Below, one piece after another: positions 1 through 8,262 of a stretch of DNA of 64,000 nt. The translations under genes were made by a program, and so were the position numbers. The DNA is from Sphingomonas sp. HF-S4 (GTDB lineage: Bacteria; Pseudomonadota; Alphaproteobacteria; Sphingomonadales; Sphingomonadaceae): NCBI RefSeq assembly GCF_032911445.1, contig NZ_JAWJEJ010000001.1:682001-746000 (forward strand). The letters run 5' to 3'. Numbering within the stretch: position 1 is the stretch's first letter; every line of letters starts with the position of its first letter. The notes below the pieces were generated by a model. The model did not search any database. It was not told the origin of the DNA and saw only the letters and a program-made list of their open reading frames with translations.

Positions 1-238
1 GGACGAGGAGCATCGGATAATTGGCGTAGTGATCGGTTTGCCAGAAGGTGTCTGGATCGGTCTCGAACAGGATCTGCTTCTCGGTATGGGTGACCATCAG
101 GGCAAAGCTGTCCTTCTCGCGGCCGGGCGACATCAGGCCCTTGCCATTGATCTTGGGACAAAGCGTGCCCCACCAGCTTTCCATCACGATTTCGGGCAGG
201 GTGCTGGCATAGGCCGCGGCGTCTTCCCAATCGCGCAT
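1..238 (-). CDS. MmcQ/YjbR family protein, 5' part only
   Basis: The reading frame begins with an ATG at 238 and runs off the left edge, so only about 79 residues are visible. The N-terminus (MRDWEDAAAYASTLPEIV) and the following block with WWGTLCPKING, a DSFALMV strand and a TDHYANYPML turn match the small MmcQ/YjbR fold (about 115 residues), a CyaY-like family often called DNA-binding but without a settled function. It is downstream of rarA on the same strand, separated by an inverted repeat pair. The family call rests on the motif pattern only, and the C-terminal half cannot be checked. Confidence 0.75.
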   Translation of the reverse strand, partial: MRDWEDAAAYASTLPEIVMESWWGTLCPKINGKGLMSPGREKDSFALMVTHTEKQILFETDPDTFWQTDHYANYPMLLV

Positions 239-246
239 CCCCACCT

Positions 247-335
247 CCGTTCGCGCTGAGCTCGTCGAAGCGCCGTCCTGCTCCTTGCGATAGTAGCGAA
301 GAACAACAGCGCTTGGACAAGCTCAGCGCGAACGG
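247..335. repeat. REP-like repeat, two inverted copies
   Basis: A 27-bp unit (247-273, containing TTCGCGCTGAGCT) recurs as an inverted copy at 309-335 (AGCTCAGCGCGAA) with two differences. The spacer is 35 bp. The sequence resembles the dispersed intergenic repeat with the core CTTCGACAAGCTCAG that is common in sphingomonads and related bacteria (from memory). It could fold into a long hairpin in the rarA transcript and affect termination or mRNA stability. Confidence 0.7.
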
Positions 336-343
336 TTCGGGAA

Positions 344-1663
344 TCAATCCCCCCGCCGCTTCTCGCGCATCTCGTTCCACCACGCGATCCGCTCGGCAAT
401 GCGCTTCTCGTGGCCGCGGTCGGTGGGCGCGTAGAAGGTCTGCGGCGTCATCTCGTCGGGCCAGTAATTGTCGCCCGAAAATCCGCCCTCGGCATCGTGG
501 TCGTAGGTATAGCCCTTGCCATAGCCGATCTGCTTCATCAGCTTGGTGGGCGCATTGAGGATGTTCTGCGGCGGCATCAGCGACCCCGTTTCCTTCGCCG
601 AGCGCCACGCCGCCTTCTGCGCCGCATAGGCCGCGTTCGATTTGGGCGCAGTGGCGAGATAGAGGCACGCCTGCGCGATCGCGAGCTCGCCCTCGGGCGA
701 GCCGAGAAAGTCGTACGTGTCCTTGGCGGCGATGCACTGGACCAGTGCCTGCGGATCGGCGAGTCCGATATCCTCGACCGCCGCGCGGGTGAGGCGGCGC
801 AGCACGTAGAGCGGTTCCTCGCCCGCGGTGAGCATCCGCGCGAGATAATAGAGCGCCGCCTGGGGGTCGCTGCCGCGGATCGACTTATGCAGCGCCGAGA
901 TGAGGTTGTAATGCCCCTCGCGATCCTTGTCGTAGACTGCGACGCGGCGCTGGAGGAAGTCGCCGAGCGCGGCGGGGGTCAGCGGTGCCTCGAACGTCAC
1001 CGAGAACAGCGTTTCCGCCTGGTTGAGCAGGAAGCGGCCGTCGCCATCGGCGCTGGCGACCAGCGCGTCGCGTGCCTCCGGCGTGAGCGGCAGCGGGCGC
1101 TCCTCAAGTTCCTCGCCGCGGTCGAGCAGCTTGCACAGGGCTTTATGATCGAGCCGCTGGAGAATCAGCACCTGCGCGCGGCTGAGCAACGCCGCGTTGA
1201 GTTCGAACGACGGGTTCTCGGTGGTCGCGCCGACCAAGGTGACGGTGCCGTCCTCGACATAGGGGAGGAAGCCGTCCTGCTGGGCACGATTGAAGCGGTG
1301 GATCTCGTCGACGAACAACAGCGTTTTCCGGCCCATCCGGGCATATTCGCGCGCCTCGGCGAATACCTTCTTCAGATCCGCCACGCCCGAGAACACCGCC
1401 GAGATCGCGACGAAGCGCAGCCCCACGGCGTCGGCGAGGAGCCGCGCGATCGTGGTCTTGCCGGTGCCCGGCGGGCCCCAGAGGATGATCGAGCTGAGCT
1501 TGCCCGCGGCGACCATCCGCCCGATCGCTCCCTCGGGGCCGGTGAGATGCTCCTGGCCGACGACCTGGTCGAGCTGCCGGGGGCGCAGCCGGTCGGCGAG
1601 CGGGCCGGTGGTCGGCGCCTCGGTGGGGGCAGTTTGTTCGTCGGTGGCGAAGAGATCAGCCAT
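344..1663 (-). CDS. rarA: Replication-associated recombination protein A (AAA+ ATPase)
   Basis: RarA/MgsA is a cytoplasmic clamp-loader-like AAA+ ATPase that acts at stalled replication forks. The 439-residue length is normal for the family. The Walker A motif GPPGTGKTT is at residues 63-71 and the Walker B motif with DEIH at 119-122, followed by HRFNRAQQDG. The sensor 1 region reads VGATTENPSFELN. The C-terminal half has the conserved SIRGSDPQAALYYLARML and AYGKGYTYDHD-type tail blocks (here IGYGKGYTYDHD). The ATG at 1663 is the only good start. The gene is divergent from the FAD hydroxylase at 1769, leaving about 105 bp for both promoters. Confidence 0.95.
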   Translation of the reverse strand: MADLFATDEQTAPTEAPTTGPLADRLRPRQLDQVVGQEHLTGPEGAIGRMVAAGKLSSIILWGPPGTGKTTIARLLADAVGLRFVAISAVFSGVADLKKVFAEAREYARMGRKTLLFVDEIHRFNRAQQDGFLPYVEDGTVTLVGATTENPSFELNAALLSRAQVLILQRLDHKALCKLLDRGEELEERPLPLTPEARDALVASADGDGRFLLNQAETLFSVTFEAPLTPAALGDFLQRRVAVYDKDREGHYNLISALHKSIRGSDPQAALYYLARMLTAGEEPLYVLRRLTRAAVEDIGLADPQALVQCIAAKDTYDFLGSPEGELAIAQACLYLATAPKSNAAYAAQKAAWRSAKETGSLMPPQNILNAPTKLMKQIGYGKGYTYDHDAEGGFSGDNYWPDEMTPQTFYAPTDRGHEKRIAERIAWWNEMREKRRGD

Positions 1664-1768
1664 AGCCTCCGCAGATAGGCGGTCGGGCGGCGATTTGCAT
1701 CACTGGTTTGACCTGCCGCAACCCGGCGCGCGCGCCGCGGTGCAAGATGCACGCGAAGGAGAACGCGC

Positions 1769-2932
1769 GTGGACTGCGACGTCATCATCGTGGGGGCAGG
1801 GCCTGCCGGGCTGGCGCTCGCCCGGTCGCTCGCCGATACCGGGCTCGATATCGTCGTCGTCGAGCGGCAGCCGCTCGCCGCGATCGCCGATCCGTGTTTC
1901 GACGGGCGAGAGATCGCGCTTACCCACGGTTCTGCCGACATCCTGACCAGGCTCGGCGCCTGGGACCTGATCCCCGAGGACGAGATATCGCCGCTCCGCG
2001 CCGCGCGCGTGCTCAACGGCGGCTCGCCCTTCGCGCTGGATTTCGATGCCAGCGGGGAGGAGCCGCTTGGCTGGCTGGTGCCCAATCATCGCATCCGCGC
2101 CGCGCTGTTCGACGCGATCGACGGGCAGGACGGGCTGCGCCTCGTCACCGGGGCGGAGGTCGTCCGGGTGCAGACCTCGCGCGCGATGGCGGAAGTCGAG
2201 CTTGGCGACGGGTCGCAGCTGCGTGCCCGGCTGCTCGTCGGGGCGGACTCGCGCCTGTCGGGCATCCGTGGCCTGCTCGGTATTTCGGCCGAGGTGAACC
2301 GGCTGGGCCGCTCGATGATGGTGTGCCGGGTTCGGCATCCGATTCCCCATCACGGCATCGCCACCGAATGGTTCGACCATCACCAGACGATGGCGATGCT
2401 GCCGCTGGGCGAAGGCATGTCTTCGGCGGTGCTGACCCTGCCGAGCGCCGATATCGAGCGACTGGCGGCGCTGGGCGATGCCGAACTGGGGGCAGAACTG
2501 ACCATGCGCTATTCGGAGCGGCTGGGGCCGATGGAAGTGGCGGGGCCGCGCGTCGCCTATCCGCTGGTGACGACCTGGTCGTGGCACTTCGCGGCGACGC
2601 GGGCGGCGCTGATCGGTGACGCAGCGGTGGGGATGCACCCGGTGACCGCGCACGGCTTCAACCTGGGGCTGCGCGGGGCGGACCTGCTCGCCCGGCTGGT
2701 GCGCGCGGCGGCACGGCGCGGGCGCGATCCCGGTGCCACGCCGCTGCTGCGTGCATATGAGCGCAGGCATCGCGGCGCGAGCTGGCCGCTTTATGCCGGC
2801 ACCAACCTGCTGGTGCGGCTCTATACCGAAGAGACGATGCCGGCGCGAGCGATGCGGCATGCCGGGCTGCGTCTGGGCGCGAAGCTGCCCTTCGTGCGGC
2901 CCGGAATCCGGCGGGTGCTGATGGCGCGGTGA
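1769..2932 (+). CDS. UbiH/UbiM-type FAD-dependent hydroxylase
   Basis: This is a 387-residue class A flavoprotein monooxygenase of the Ubi hydroxylase group, which hydroxylates the aromatic ring during ubiquinone synthesis. The N-terminal dinucleotide fold is IIVGAGPAGLALARSL (residues 5-20). The second FAD motif is GDAAVGMHPVTAHGFNLGLRGA in the C-terminal third; the HPVTAHGFNLGL wording recalls UbiM rather than UbiH or UbiF. The start is GTG at 1769, 9 bases after a clear AAGGAG. The C-terminal tail is about 40 residues longer than a minimal UbiH. Which ring position it acts on cannot be read from sequence. It has no Ubi partners nearby, so it is probably monocistronic. Confidence 0.85.
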   Translation: MDCDVIIVGAGPAGLALARSLADTGLDIVVVERQPLAAIADPCFDGREIALTHGSADILTRLGAWDLIPEDEISPLRAARVLNGGSPFALDFDASGEEPLGWLVPNHRIRAALFDAIDGQDGLRLVTGAEVVRVQTSRAMAEVELGDGSQLRARLLVGADSRLSGIRGLLGISAEVNRLGRSMMVCRVRHPIPHHGIATEWFDHHQTMAMLPLGEGMSSAVLTLPSADIERLAALGDAELGAELTMRYSERLGPMEVAGPRVAYPLVTTWSWHFAATRAALIGDAAVGMHPVTAHGFNLGLRGADLLARLVRAAARRGRDPGATPLLRAYERRHRGASWPLYAGTNLLVRLYTEETMPARAMRHAGLRLGAKLPFVRPGIRRVLMAR

Positions 2933-2967
2933 ATTTTTCTCCGCGGGAGGCTTGTGCGCGTGCCTTC

Positions 2968-2979
2968 AAGATATATCTT
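2968..2979. promoter_or_regulatory. Palindrome upstream of PadR gene
   Basis: AAGATATATCTT is a perfect 12-bp palindrome in an AT-rich patch 35 bp before the PadR start codon. Its position and dyad symmetry fit an autoregulatory operator for the downstream PadR-family repressor. Binding is inferred, not shown. Confidence 0.55.
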
Positions 2980-3014
2980 AGCGCTATCGGAAAACGCATT
3001 AAGAGGATTTTGAG

Positions 3015-3611
3015 ATGCGATTTGGATTTCATCACGGCCCGCATGGCGGGCACCGCTGCGGCGGACGGCATGGCGGTCCGGGCGGCTGGGGGCGTGGCTT
3101 CGGCGGCGGACGCGGCTGGGGCATGCCCGAAGGCGGCCGCGGCGGCGGGCGCGGGCGGCGGATGTTCGACGGCGGCGAGCTGCGGCTGGTGCTGCTCAAG
3201 CTCATCGAGGAGCAGCCGCGCCACGGCTACGACCTGATCCGCGAGATCGAGGAGCGTTCGGGCGGCGCCTATGCGCCGAGCCCCGGCGTGATCTATCCGA
3301 CGCTGACGCTGCTCGACGACATGGGACTGGTCGAGGCCAGGGCCGAGGGCGCGCGAAAGGCGTTCGCGATCACCGAGGCCGGCAGCGCCGAGCTTTCGGA
3401 GAAGGCCGAGGAAGTGGCGGCGCTGTTCGAGCGGCTCGCGGCGCTCGGCGAGCAGCATGCCCGCACCAGCGGCGGCCCGATTCGCCGTGCGATGGGCAAT
3501 TTGCGCGCCGTGCTGCAGGAGCGACTCGGCGGTTCGGAAGTTGATCCAGAGACGCTGCACGACGTCGCCGCGATCCTCGACGAGGCGGCACGGAAGATCG
3601 AGCGGCTCTGA
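3015..3611 (+). CDS. PadR regulator, YqjI-like, with His/Gly-rich N-terminus
   Basis: A 198-residue transcriptional repressor. Residues 1-50 are a low-complexity His/Gly/Arg segment (FHHGPHGGHRCGGRHGG and more), followed by a PadR winged helix (GELRLVLLKLIEEQPRHGYDLI, then APSPGVIYPTLTLLDDMGLV) and a helical dimerisation tail. This layout matches E. coli YqjI, whose His-rich N-terminus binds nickel and which controls a ferric reductase gene. The ATG at 3015 follows AAGAGGA. Its stop TGA overlaps the upstream ATG of the next reading frame. A metal-sensing role is inferred from the family and the His-rich tail. Confidence 0.88.
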   Translation: MRFGFHHGPHGGHRCGGRHGGPGGWGRGFGGGRGWGMPEGGRGGGRGRRMFDGGELRLVLLKLIEEQPRHGYDLIREIEERSGGAYAPSPGVIYPTLTLLDDMGLVEARAEGARKAFAITEAGSAELSEKAEEVAALFERLAALGEQHARTSGGPIRRAMGNLRAVLQERLGGSEVDPETLHDVAAILDEAARKIERL

Positions 3612-3673
3612 TGCCGCGACTGGAGATGCTGCGGCGCCGGCTGGGACTGGCGCCGCAGGGGAAGGAACGAGAC

Positions 3674-3997
3674 ATGACGATCACGACGACGAGCGCATCG
3701 GCGCTGGTGCCCACGGCGAGCGCGAGCAAATACCTCCAGCAGCTGTGCAAGCATTGGGAGCATAACCTCCAGGTCGAGTTCACCCCCGAGAACGGCACGG
3801 TGATCTTCCCGCGCGATGCGCGCGGCGCCGATCATCCCGGCGACGCGGTGGTGACGTTCAACGTCGCCGAGACCGGGCTCGAGGTGCGGATCGACGCATC
3901 GAGCGACGAGCAGCTCGAGGGATTGAAGGGCGCCGTCGCGCGCCATCTCGATCGTTTTGCGTTCCGCGAGGCGCCACTGGCGTTCGACTGGCGGTAA
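3674..3997 (+). CDS. DUF2218 domain protein
   Basis: About 107 residues beginning MTITTTSASALVPT. The frame is open from 3611, but the ATG at 3674 has a proper AAGGAA signal 9 bases upstream and gives the usual family length, so it is preferred. The conserved parts are ASKYLQQLCKHW and the acidic/hydrophobic VEFTPENGTVIFP and LDRFAFREAPLAFDW blocks. DUF2218 proteins are often encoded beside, or fused to, siderophore-interacting ferric reductases. Here the gene is probably co-transcribed with the YqjI-like regulator, but no reductase follows. Biochemical function is unknown. Confidence 0.82.
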   Translation: MTITTTSASALVPTASASKYLQQLCKHWEHNLQVEFTPENGTVIFPRDARGADHPGDAVVTFNVAETGLEVRIDASSDEQLEGLKGAVARHLDRFAFREAPLAFDWR

Positions 3998-4000
3998 GAC

Positions 4001-5152
4001 TCAGCCGCCGCGGCGCGCCATCACCTCGAGATAGGTGTCGATCACCTTCTCGTTGACCGCCTCCCACACATAGGCCTGCGCCTTGGCATGGCCCGCTGCG
4101 CCCTGCGCCTTGTGGAGCGCGGGATCGGCGACGAGCCGCGCGATCGCATCCGCATAGGCTTCGCAATCGCGGGGCGGGACGAGATAGCCGTTGACCCCGT
4201 CCTGGATCAAATCGACCGCGCCGGTCGCGCGTGCCGCCACCACGGGGACGCCGCACGCCATCGCTTCCAGCGTGACGTTGCCGAAAGTCTCGGTCACCGA
4301 CGGGTTGAACAGCACGTCCATCGAGGCGACGGCGCGGCCGAGATCGTCGCCCTTCTGGAAGCCGGCAAAGGCTGCTTCTGGGACGCGCTCGGCGAACCAG
4401 TCGCGCGCCGGGCCGTCGCCGATCACCAGCACGCGGTGCGGCACGCCGCGGTCGCGCAGCGCGGCGCAGACGTCGGCGAAGATGTCGAGCCCCTTCTCGA
4501 GCACCAGCCGCCCGAGAAAGCCGATCGCGAACTCGTCGTCGCCGATGCCGAGGCTGCGGCGCCATTCGAGGTCGCGGCGCGCCGGGGTGAAGCGGGCATG
4601 GTCGACTCCGCGCGACCAGATCCGCACCGGGGTGGTGACGCCCCAACTGCGGATCAGCTCGGCCATCGACTCGCCGGGGGTCACGACCTGGTCGACGCGG
4701 TTGTAGAAGCGCGTCAGCCCCTTGATCATCAGCGGCGCGACGAAGCCGATGCCGTAATAAGCCGGATAGGTCTCGAAACGGGTGTGGAGCGAGGCGACGG
4801 TCGGGATGCCGCGGTCGCGCGCCCAGCTCACCGCGCGATGGCCGAGCACTTCGGGCGCCGAGACATGGACGAGGTTGGGCTTGAACGCGGCGAGATCCTC
4901 GCGCGTCGTTTTGGGCAAATGCCAGGCGAACTTGTATTCGGCGCGGCCACCCGGGACGGGGAGCGCGGGAACGCTGACGAGGTCGCCGGTGGGTGCGAAG
5001 GCGGGGGTGTCGGTGGTCGGCGAATAGACCCGCAGCGTCACCCCGCGATCGAGCAAATGCCCGGCGAGCTTGTTGAGCGCCTGGTTCGCACCGTCGCGGA
5101 CATAATTGTAATTGCCGCTGAACAGGGCGACGCGGAGGTCGGTGGGCTGCAT
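4001..5152 (-). CDS. GT4-family glycosyltransferase
   Basis: A 383-residue GT-B fold retaining glycosyltransferase (GT4). The N-terminus MQPTDLRVALFSGNYNYVRDG holds the first Rossmann strand, and the C-terminal domain carries the donor-binding EXE-type block (SVTETFGNVTLEAMACGVPVV) and GDGPARDWF. It resembles enzymes that build mannosyl or glucuronosyl glycolipids, but the acceptor is unknown. Upstream in-frame codons exist to 5275, but they overlap the acetamidase end, and the ATG at 5152 fits the family start. The stop is 3 bp from the convergent DUF2218 stop. Confidence 0.88.
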   Translation of the reverse strand: MQPTDLRVALFSGNYNYVRDGANQALNKLAGHLLDRGVTLRVYSPTTDTPAFAPTGDLVSVPALPVPGGRAEYKFAWHLPKTTREDLAAFKPNLVHVSAPEVLGHRAVSWARDRGIPTVASLHTRFETYPAYYGIGFVAPLMIKGLTRFYNRVDQVVTPGESMAELIRSWGVTTPVRIWSRGVDHARFTPARRDLEWRRSLGIGDDEFAIGFLGRLVLEKGLDIFADVCAALRDRGVPHRVLVIGDGPARDWFAERVPEAAFAGFQKGDDLGRAVASMDVLFNPSVTETFGNVTLEAMACGVPVVAARATGAVDLIQDGVNGYLVPPRDCEAYADAIARLVADPALHKAQGAAGHAKAQAYVWEAVNEKVIDTYLEVMARRGG

Positions 5153-5210
5153 CGCGGCGCGATAGCGGGGGGCGGGGGCAGGGGCAAGATTGGGCAGTTT
5201 GTCCCACCCT

Positions 5211-6497
5211 TCACGGGCGTGGCGGCAGCAGCGTCTTGTCGATCCGCGCTGCCACGCCGACGCTGCGGCCGGCAAGATTGGGCACGGTGAAGCGGACCGC
5301 GCTGCCCATCACTTGCGCCGCCTCCGATAGCGTGAGGCCGTAATCCTGCTGCAGCCACTGGATCAGCCCGGTGCTCGCCTGCTTGAGCGCTTCGTCGAGC
5401 GAGCCCGCCTGGCCGAGCGTCATCAACTCGGTGGCCGATTCGACGCGCGGCATCGGCACCGCCTTGCGCTTGATCAGCGCGACGCTGAACTCGACGTCCA
5501 TCGAGGTTTCCAGCGCATATTGCGAGGTTTCGCCGTCGCCCTGCCGCGCGTGCGCATCGCCCAGATAGAGCAAGGCGCCGGGTTGCTGCACCGGCAGATA
5601 GACGACATTGCCTTCGACGATTTCGGGAAAGTCCATGTTGCCGCCGGCGCGGCCGGTATCGCCGGTCGAGAGCGGCGGCATGCCGAACCCGCTCGCCAGC
5701 CCTAGTCCGCCGAGCATCGGCCGCAGCGGCACGCGAAAGGCTTTGAGCGCGCCGCTCGCGCCCTCAGGCGTCGCATAGCCGGCTTCGCGGTCGAGCCGCC
5801 AGCGCACCGCCTTGCCAAGGCGTTGGGCATCGGGGACCAGCACAGTGCCGAGCCCACGACCGACGATGCTGTCGAGGCTGTCGGCCCAGTCGCGATTGAG
5901 GCGCAGCCGCGTGATATGGATCGCCAGTGTGTCGCCCTGCGCCGCGCCGGCGACGAAGAACGGGCCGGTCTGCGGGTTTCCGAACAGCGCGCGGGTGACG
6001 CCGTCGGCATCCACACCGCCCGAATCGACCGTTGTGGTGCGGACCGTGTCGCCGGGCCAGATCGTCAGGACCGGCGGGCGATCGGGCGAAAAGCTGTTCG
6101 AATAATCAGTTGGGCGGAAATCATGGATGCGGGGGCCTGGCGCGGATCGATCGGGCACGCGCCGTGCAGTGAAGGCGTGCCGGACGCGCGCCGCAGGATC
6201 GTTGCTGTCGGGAAAGTCCGCGGTGCCGCGCAGGCTCGTGCGGTCGATTGCGCCGTCGAAGCGATAGGTTTGCCCGCGAGCGTCGGTGACAGTGAAAGCG
6301 ATCGATTGGCCGCGGACGCTGCCGCTGAGGCGGTCGCCGTCCCAGTCTCCGGTCAGCATCTTGCCGTCGGCGAGGAGGTTGAGGGTCGAATATTCCTTGT
6401 TCCCCCAGCGATCGGTGGCGACGACCCACTGCCCGGTCTGCGCATGCGATACGGTGGGAAGTGCGGCCAGCACCATTATGGCAAGCAAGCGGGTCAC
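5211..6497 (-). CDS. Exported acetamidase/formamidase family protein
   Basis: A 428-residue protein with a Sec signal peptide (TRLLAIMVLAALPTVSHAQ). About 110 residues of a small N-terminal domain precede an acetamidase/formamidase domain, recognisable by GDTVRTTTVDSGG, GPFFVAGAAQGDTLAIHI, GGNMDFPEIVEGNVVYLPV and LYLGDAHARQGDGE. Family members hydrolyse short amides to ammonia and acid; the natural substrate here is unknown and the enzyme probably acts in the periplasm. The frame stays open far upstream, antisense to radA, but GTG at 6497 follows a strong AGGGAGGAA and starts the signal peptide. A BlaI-type palindrome lies 20 bp upstream. Confidence 0.88.
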   Translation of the reverse strand: MTRLLAIMVLAALPTVSHAQTGQWVVATDRWGNKEYSTLNLLADGKMLTGDWDGDRLSGSVRGQSIAFTVTDARGQTYRFDGAIDRTSLRGTADFPDSNDPAARVRHAFTARRVPDRSAPGPRIHDFRPTDYSNSFSPDRPPVLTIWPGDTVRTTTVDSGGVDADGVTRALFGNPQTGPFFVAGAAQGDTLAIHITRLRLNRDWADSLDSIVGRGLGTVLVPDAQRLGKAVRWRLDREAGYATPEGASGALKAFRVPLRPMLGGLGLASGFGMPPLSTGDTGRAGGNMDFPEIVEGNVVYLPVQQPGALLYLGDAHARQGDGETSQYALETSMDVEFSVALIKRKAVPMPRVESATELMTLGQAGSLDEALKQASTGLIQWLQQDYGLTLSEAAQVMGSAVRFTVPNLAGRSVGVAARIDKTLLPPRP

Positions 6498-6516
6498 GGC
6501 ATTCCTCCCTGGAGTG

Positions 6517-6530
6517 ACTACAACTGTAGT
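6517..6530. promoter_or_regulatory. BlaI/MecI/CopY-type operator
   Basis: ACTACA-AC-TGTAGT is a perfect 6+6 dyad with a 2-bp spacer. It matches the TACAnnTGTA core recognised by BlaI, MecI and CopY repressors. It is 19 bp from the acetamidase GTG and 78 bp from the radA ATG, so acetamidase is the likely target. No blaI-like gene is present in the window. Confidence 0.55.
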
Positions 6531-6608
6531 TGATCGGGCCGGCAGGGCAAGCCCTCCTGCGGAGGAATATGGTTGTTCCCTTCCTGTTCCTGCGCTAGCA
6601 TCGCGCGC

Positions 6609-7976
6609 ATGGCGAAGCCCAAGAAGCGATATGTGTGCCAGGCGTGCGGATCGGTCGCGTCGCAATGGCAGGGGCAGTGCGCCGATTGCGGCGACTGGAA
6701 CACGCTGGTCGAGGACGGCGGCGGGGTGGTCACCCCGTTCCAGGCCAAGCACAATCTCCAGTCGGGCGGGCGGGCGATCCAACTGGTCGGGCTCGACACC
6801 GATATCGCGCTGCCCGAGCGGATGCCGACCGGGATTTCGGAGCTCGACCGTGCATTGGGCGGCGGGTTCGTCCATGCCTCGGCGACGTTGATCGGCGGCG
6901 ATCCGGGGATCGGCAAGTCGACCCTGCTGCTCCAGGCCGCGGCGAAGCTGGCGCTGCGTGGGCTGAGCGTCGCCTATGTCTCGGGCGAGGAGGCGGCGGA
7001 CCAGGTGCGGCTGCGCGCGCGGCGGCTGGGGCTGGGCGATGCGCCGGTCCAGCTCGCCGCGGCGACGTCGGTGCGCGATATCCTCACCACGCTGGGCGAA
7101 GGCCCGGCGCCGGCGCTGCTGGTGATCGATTCGATCCAGACGATGCATTCGGACCTGATCGAAGGCGCGCCGGGAACGGTGAGCCAGGTGCGCGCGAGCT
7201 CGCAGGAACTGATCCGCTTCGCCAAGGAACGCGGGACCGCGCTGGTGCTGGTCGGCCACGTCACCAAGGACGGCAGCATCGCCGGGCCGCGCGTGCTCGA
7301 ACACATGGTCGATACCGTGCTCGCGTTCGAAGGCGAGCGCAGCCACCAGTATCGCATCCTGCGCGCAGTCAAGAACCGCTTCGGCGGCACCGACGAGATC
7401 GGCGTGTTCGCGATGCAGACCGAGGGGCTGAGCGAAGTCGGCAACCCTTCTTCGCTGTTCCTCACCGAGCGCGACGAAAGCGTCACCGGCACGATCGTCT
7501 TCCCCGCGCTGGAGGGCACGCGTCCGGTGCTTGTCGAGGTCCAGGCGCTGACCGTGCGGCTGGCGAGCGGGGCGACCCCGCGGCGCGCGGTTGTCGGCTG
7601 GGATTCGGGAAGGCTGGCGATGGTGCTCGCGGTGCTCGAGGCGCGCTGCGGGCTGAGCTTCTCGGCGTGCGAAGTCTATCTCAACGTCTCGGGCGGCTAT
7701 CGGGTGCAGGATCCCGCGGCCGACCTTGCCGTGGCGGCCGCGCTGGTCTCGGCGCTGGCCGAGCGGCCGCTGGCGGCCGATGCGGTGGCGTTCGGCGAGA
7801 TCGCGCTGTCGGGCGAAGTGCGTCCGGTGGCGCATGGCGCGCTGCGTTGTCGCGAGGCGGCCAAGCTGGGGTTCGGGCGTGCGCTGGCGCCGGCGGCGCA
7901 GGCGGATACTGGGGGGCTCCAGCTTGCCGGGTTCAAGAACCTCGCGGCGTTCGTGGATCACCTGCTGGGGCGCTAG
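6609..7976 (+). CDS. radA: DNA repair protein RadA (Sms)
   Basis: A 455-residue RecA-like branch-migration ATPase. Residues 8-27 form the C4 zinc finger (VCQACG ... CADCG). The Walker A motif is GGDPGIGKSTLL, the RadA-specific KNRFG motif is present (AVKNRFGGTDEIGVF), and the C-terminal half is the Lon-protease-like domain (GGYRVQDPAADLAVAAALVSA). The chosen start MAKPKKRYVCQACG is the family start; twelve extra upstream codons exist but are not typical. It acts in homologous recombination and fork repair in the cytoplasm. The gene is followed by a hairpin-rich spacer rather than directly by another gene. Confidence 0.96.
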   Translation: MAKPKKRYVCQACGSVASQWQGQCADCGDWNTLVEDGGGVVTPFQAKHNLQSGGRAIQLVGLDTDIALPERMPTGISELDRALGGGFVHASATLIGGDPGIGKSTLLLQAAAKLALRGLSVAYVSGEEAADQVRLRARRLGLGDAPVQLAAATSVRDILTTLGEGPAPALLVIDSIQTMHSDLIEGAPGTVSQVRASSQELIRFAKERGTALVLVGHVTKDGSIAGPRVLEHMVDTVLAFEGERSHQYRILRAVKNRFGGTDEIGVFAMQTEGLSEVGNPSSLFLTERDESVTGTIVFPALEGTRPVLVEVQALTVRLASGATPRRAVVGWDSGRLAMVLAVLEARCGLSFSACEVYLNVSGGYRVQDPAADLAVAAALVSALAERPLAADAVAFGEIALSGEVRPVAHGALRCREAAKLGFGRALAPAAQADTGGLQLAGFKNLAAFVDHLLGR

Positions 7977-8043
7977 TCACTCTCCCTTTCCTGAAAGGGA
8001 GGGGCAGGAGGTGGGTTTAGGGCGGATCGACATTCAGCCCCGC

Positions 8044-8075
8044 CTATCCTCTCCCCTTGATAGGGGAGAGGATAG
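8044..8075. repeat. 14-bp perfect hairpin
   Basis: CTATCCTCTCCCCT (8044-8057) is followed by a 4-base loop and its exact complement (8062-8075). It lies 68 bp after the radA stop and could stabilise or end the radA transcript, although no U-run follows. Confidence 0.7.
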
Positions 8076-8198
8076 CGAAGCTTGGCAGCTTGCTGCCTAG
8101 CGCAGCTTGGAGAGGGGTAGAGCGGCGCTTTGCGCCGCGTCGGCGCTAGGCTGCTTGGCGACAGAGTCTTTTGGGCGCGCAGACGCGCGCACCCACCC

Positions 8199-8262
8199 AT
8201 GATCGGGTGAACAGCGCCCCGCGCTGTTCAGGCCATGCCGGGGGCATGACCGACCCGATCAT
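8199..8262. repeat. Nested three-stem palindromic element
   Basis: A 10-bp outer stem (ATGATCGGGT at 8199-8208 with ACCCGATCAT at 8253-8262) encloses two perfect inner hairpins: GAACAGCGC/GCGCTGTTC (8209-8229) and CATGCC/GGCATG (8234-8248). The unit separates ACCCACCC from the CCCTCCCT end of the larger repeat, whereas the copy near 46236 has only five bases there. It therefore looks inserted. Confidence 0.75.

Noticed and set aside
6498..7961. Upstream extension of the acetamidase frame by 488 codons, antisense to radA
   Set aside because: The extension has shadow-type composition, while GTG 6497 has a strong ribosome site and begins a signal peptide.
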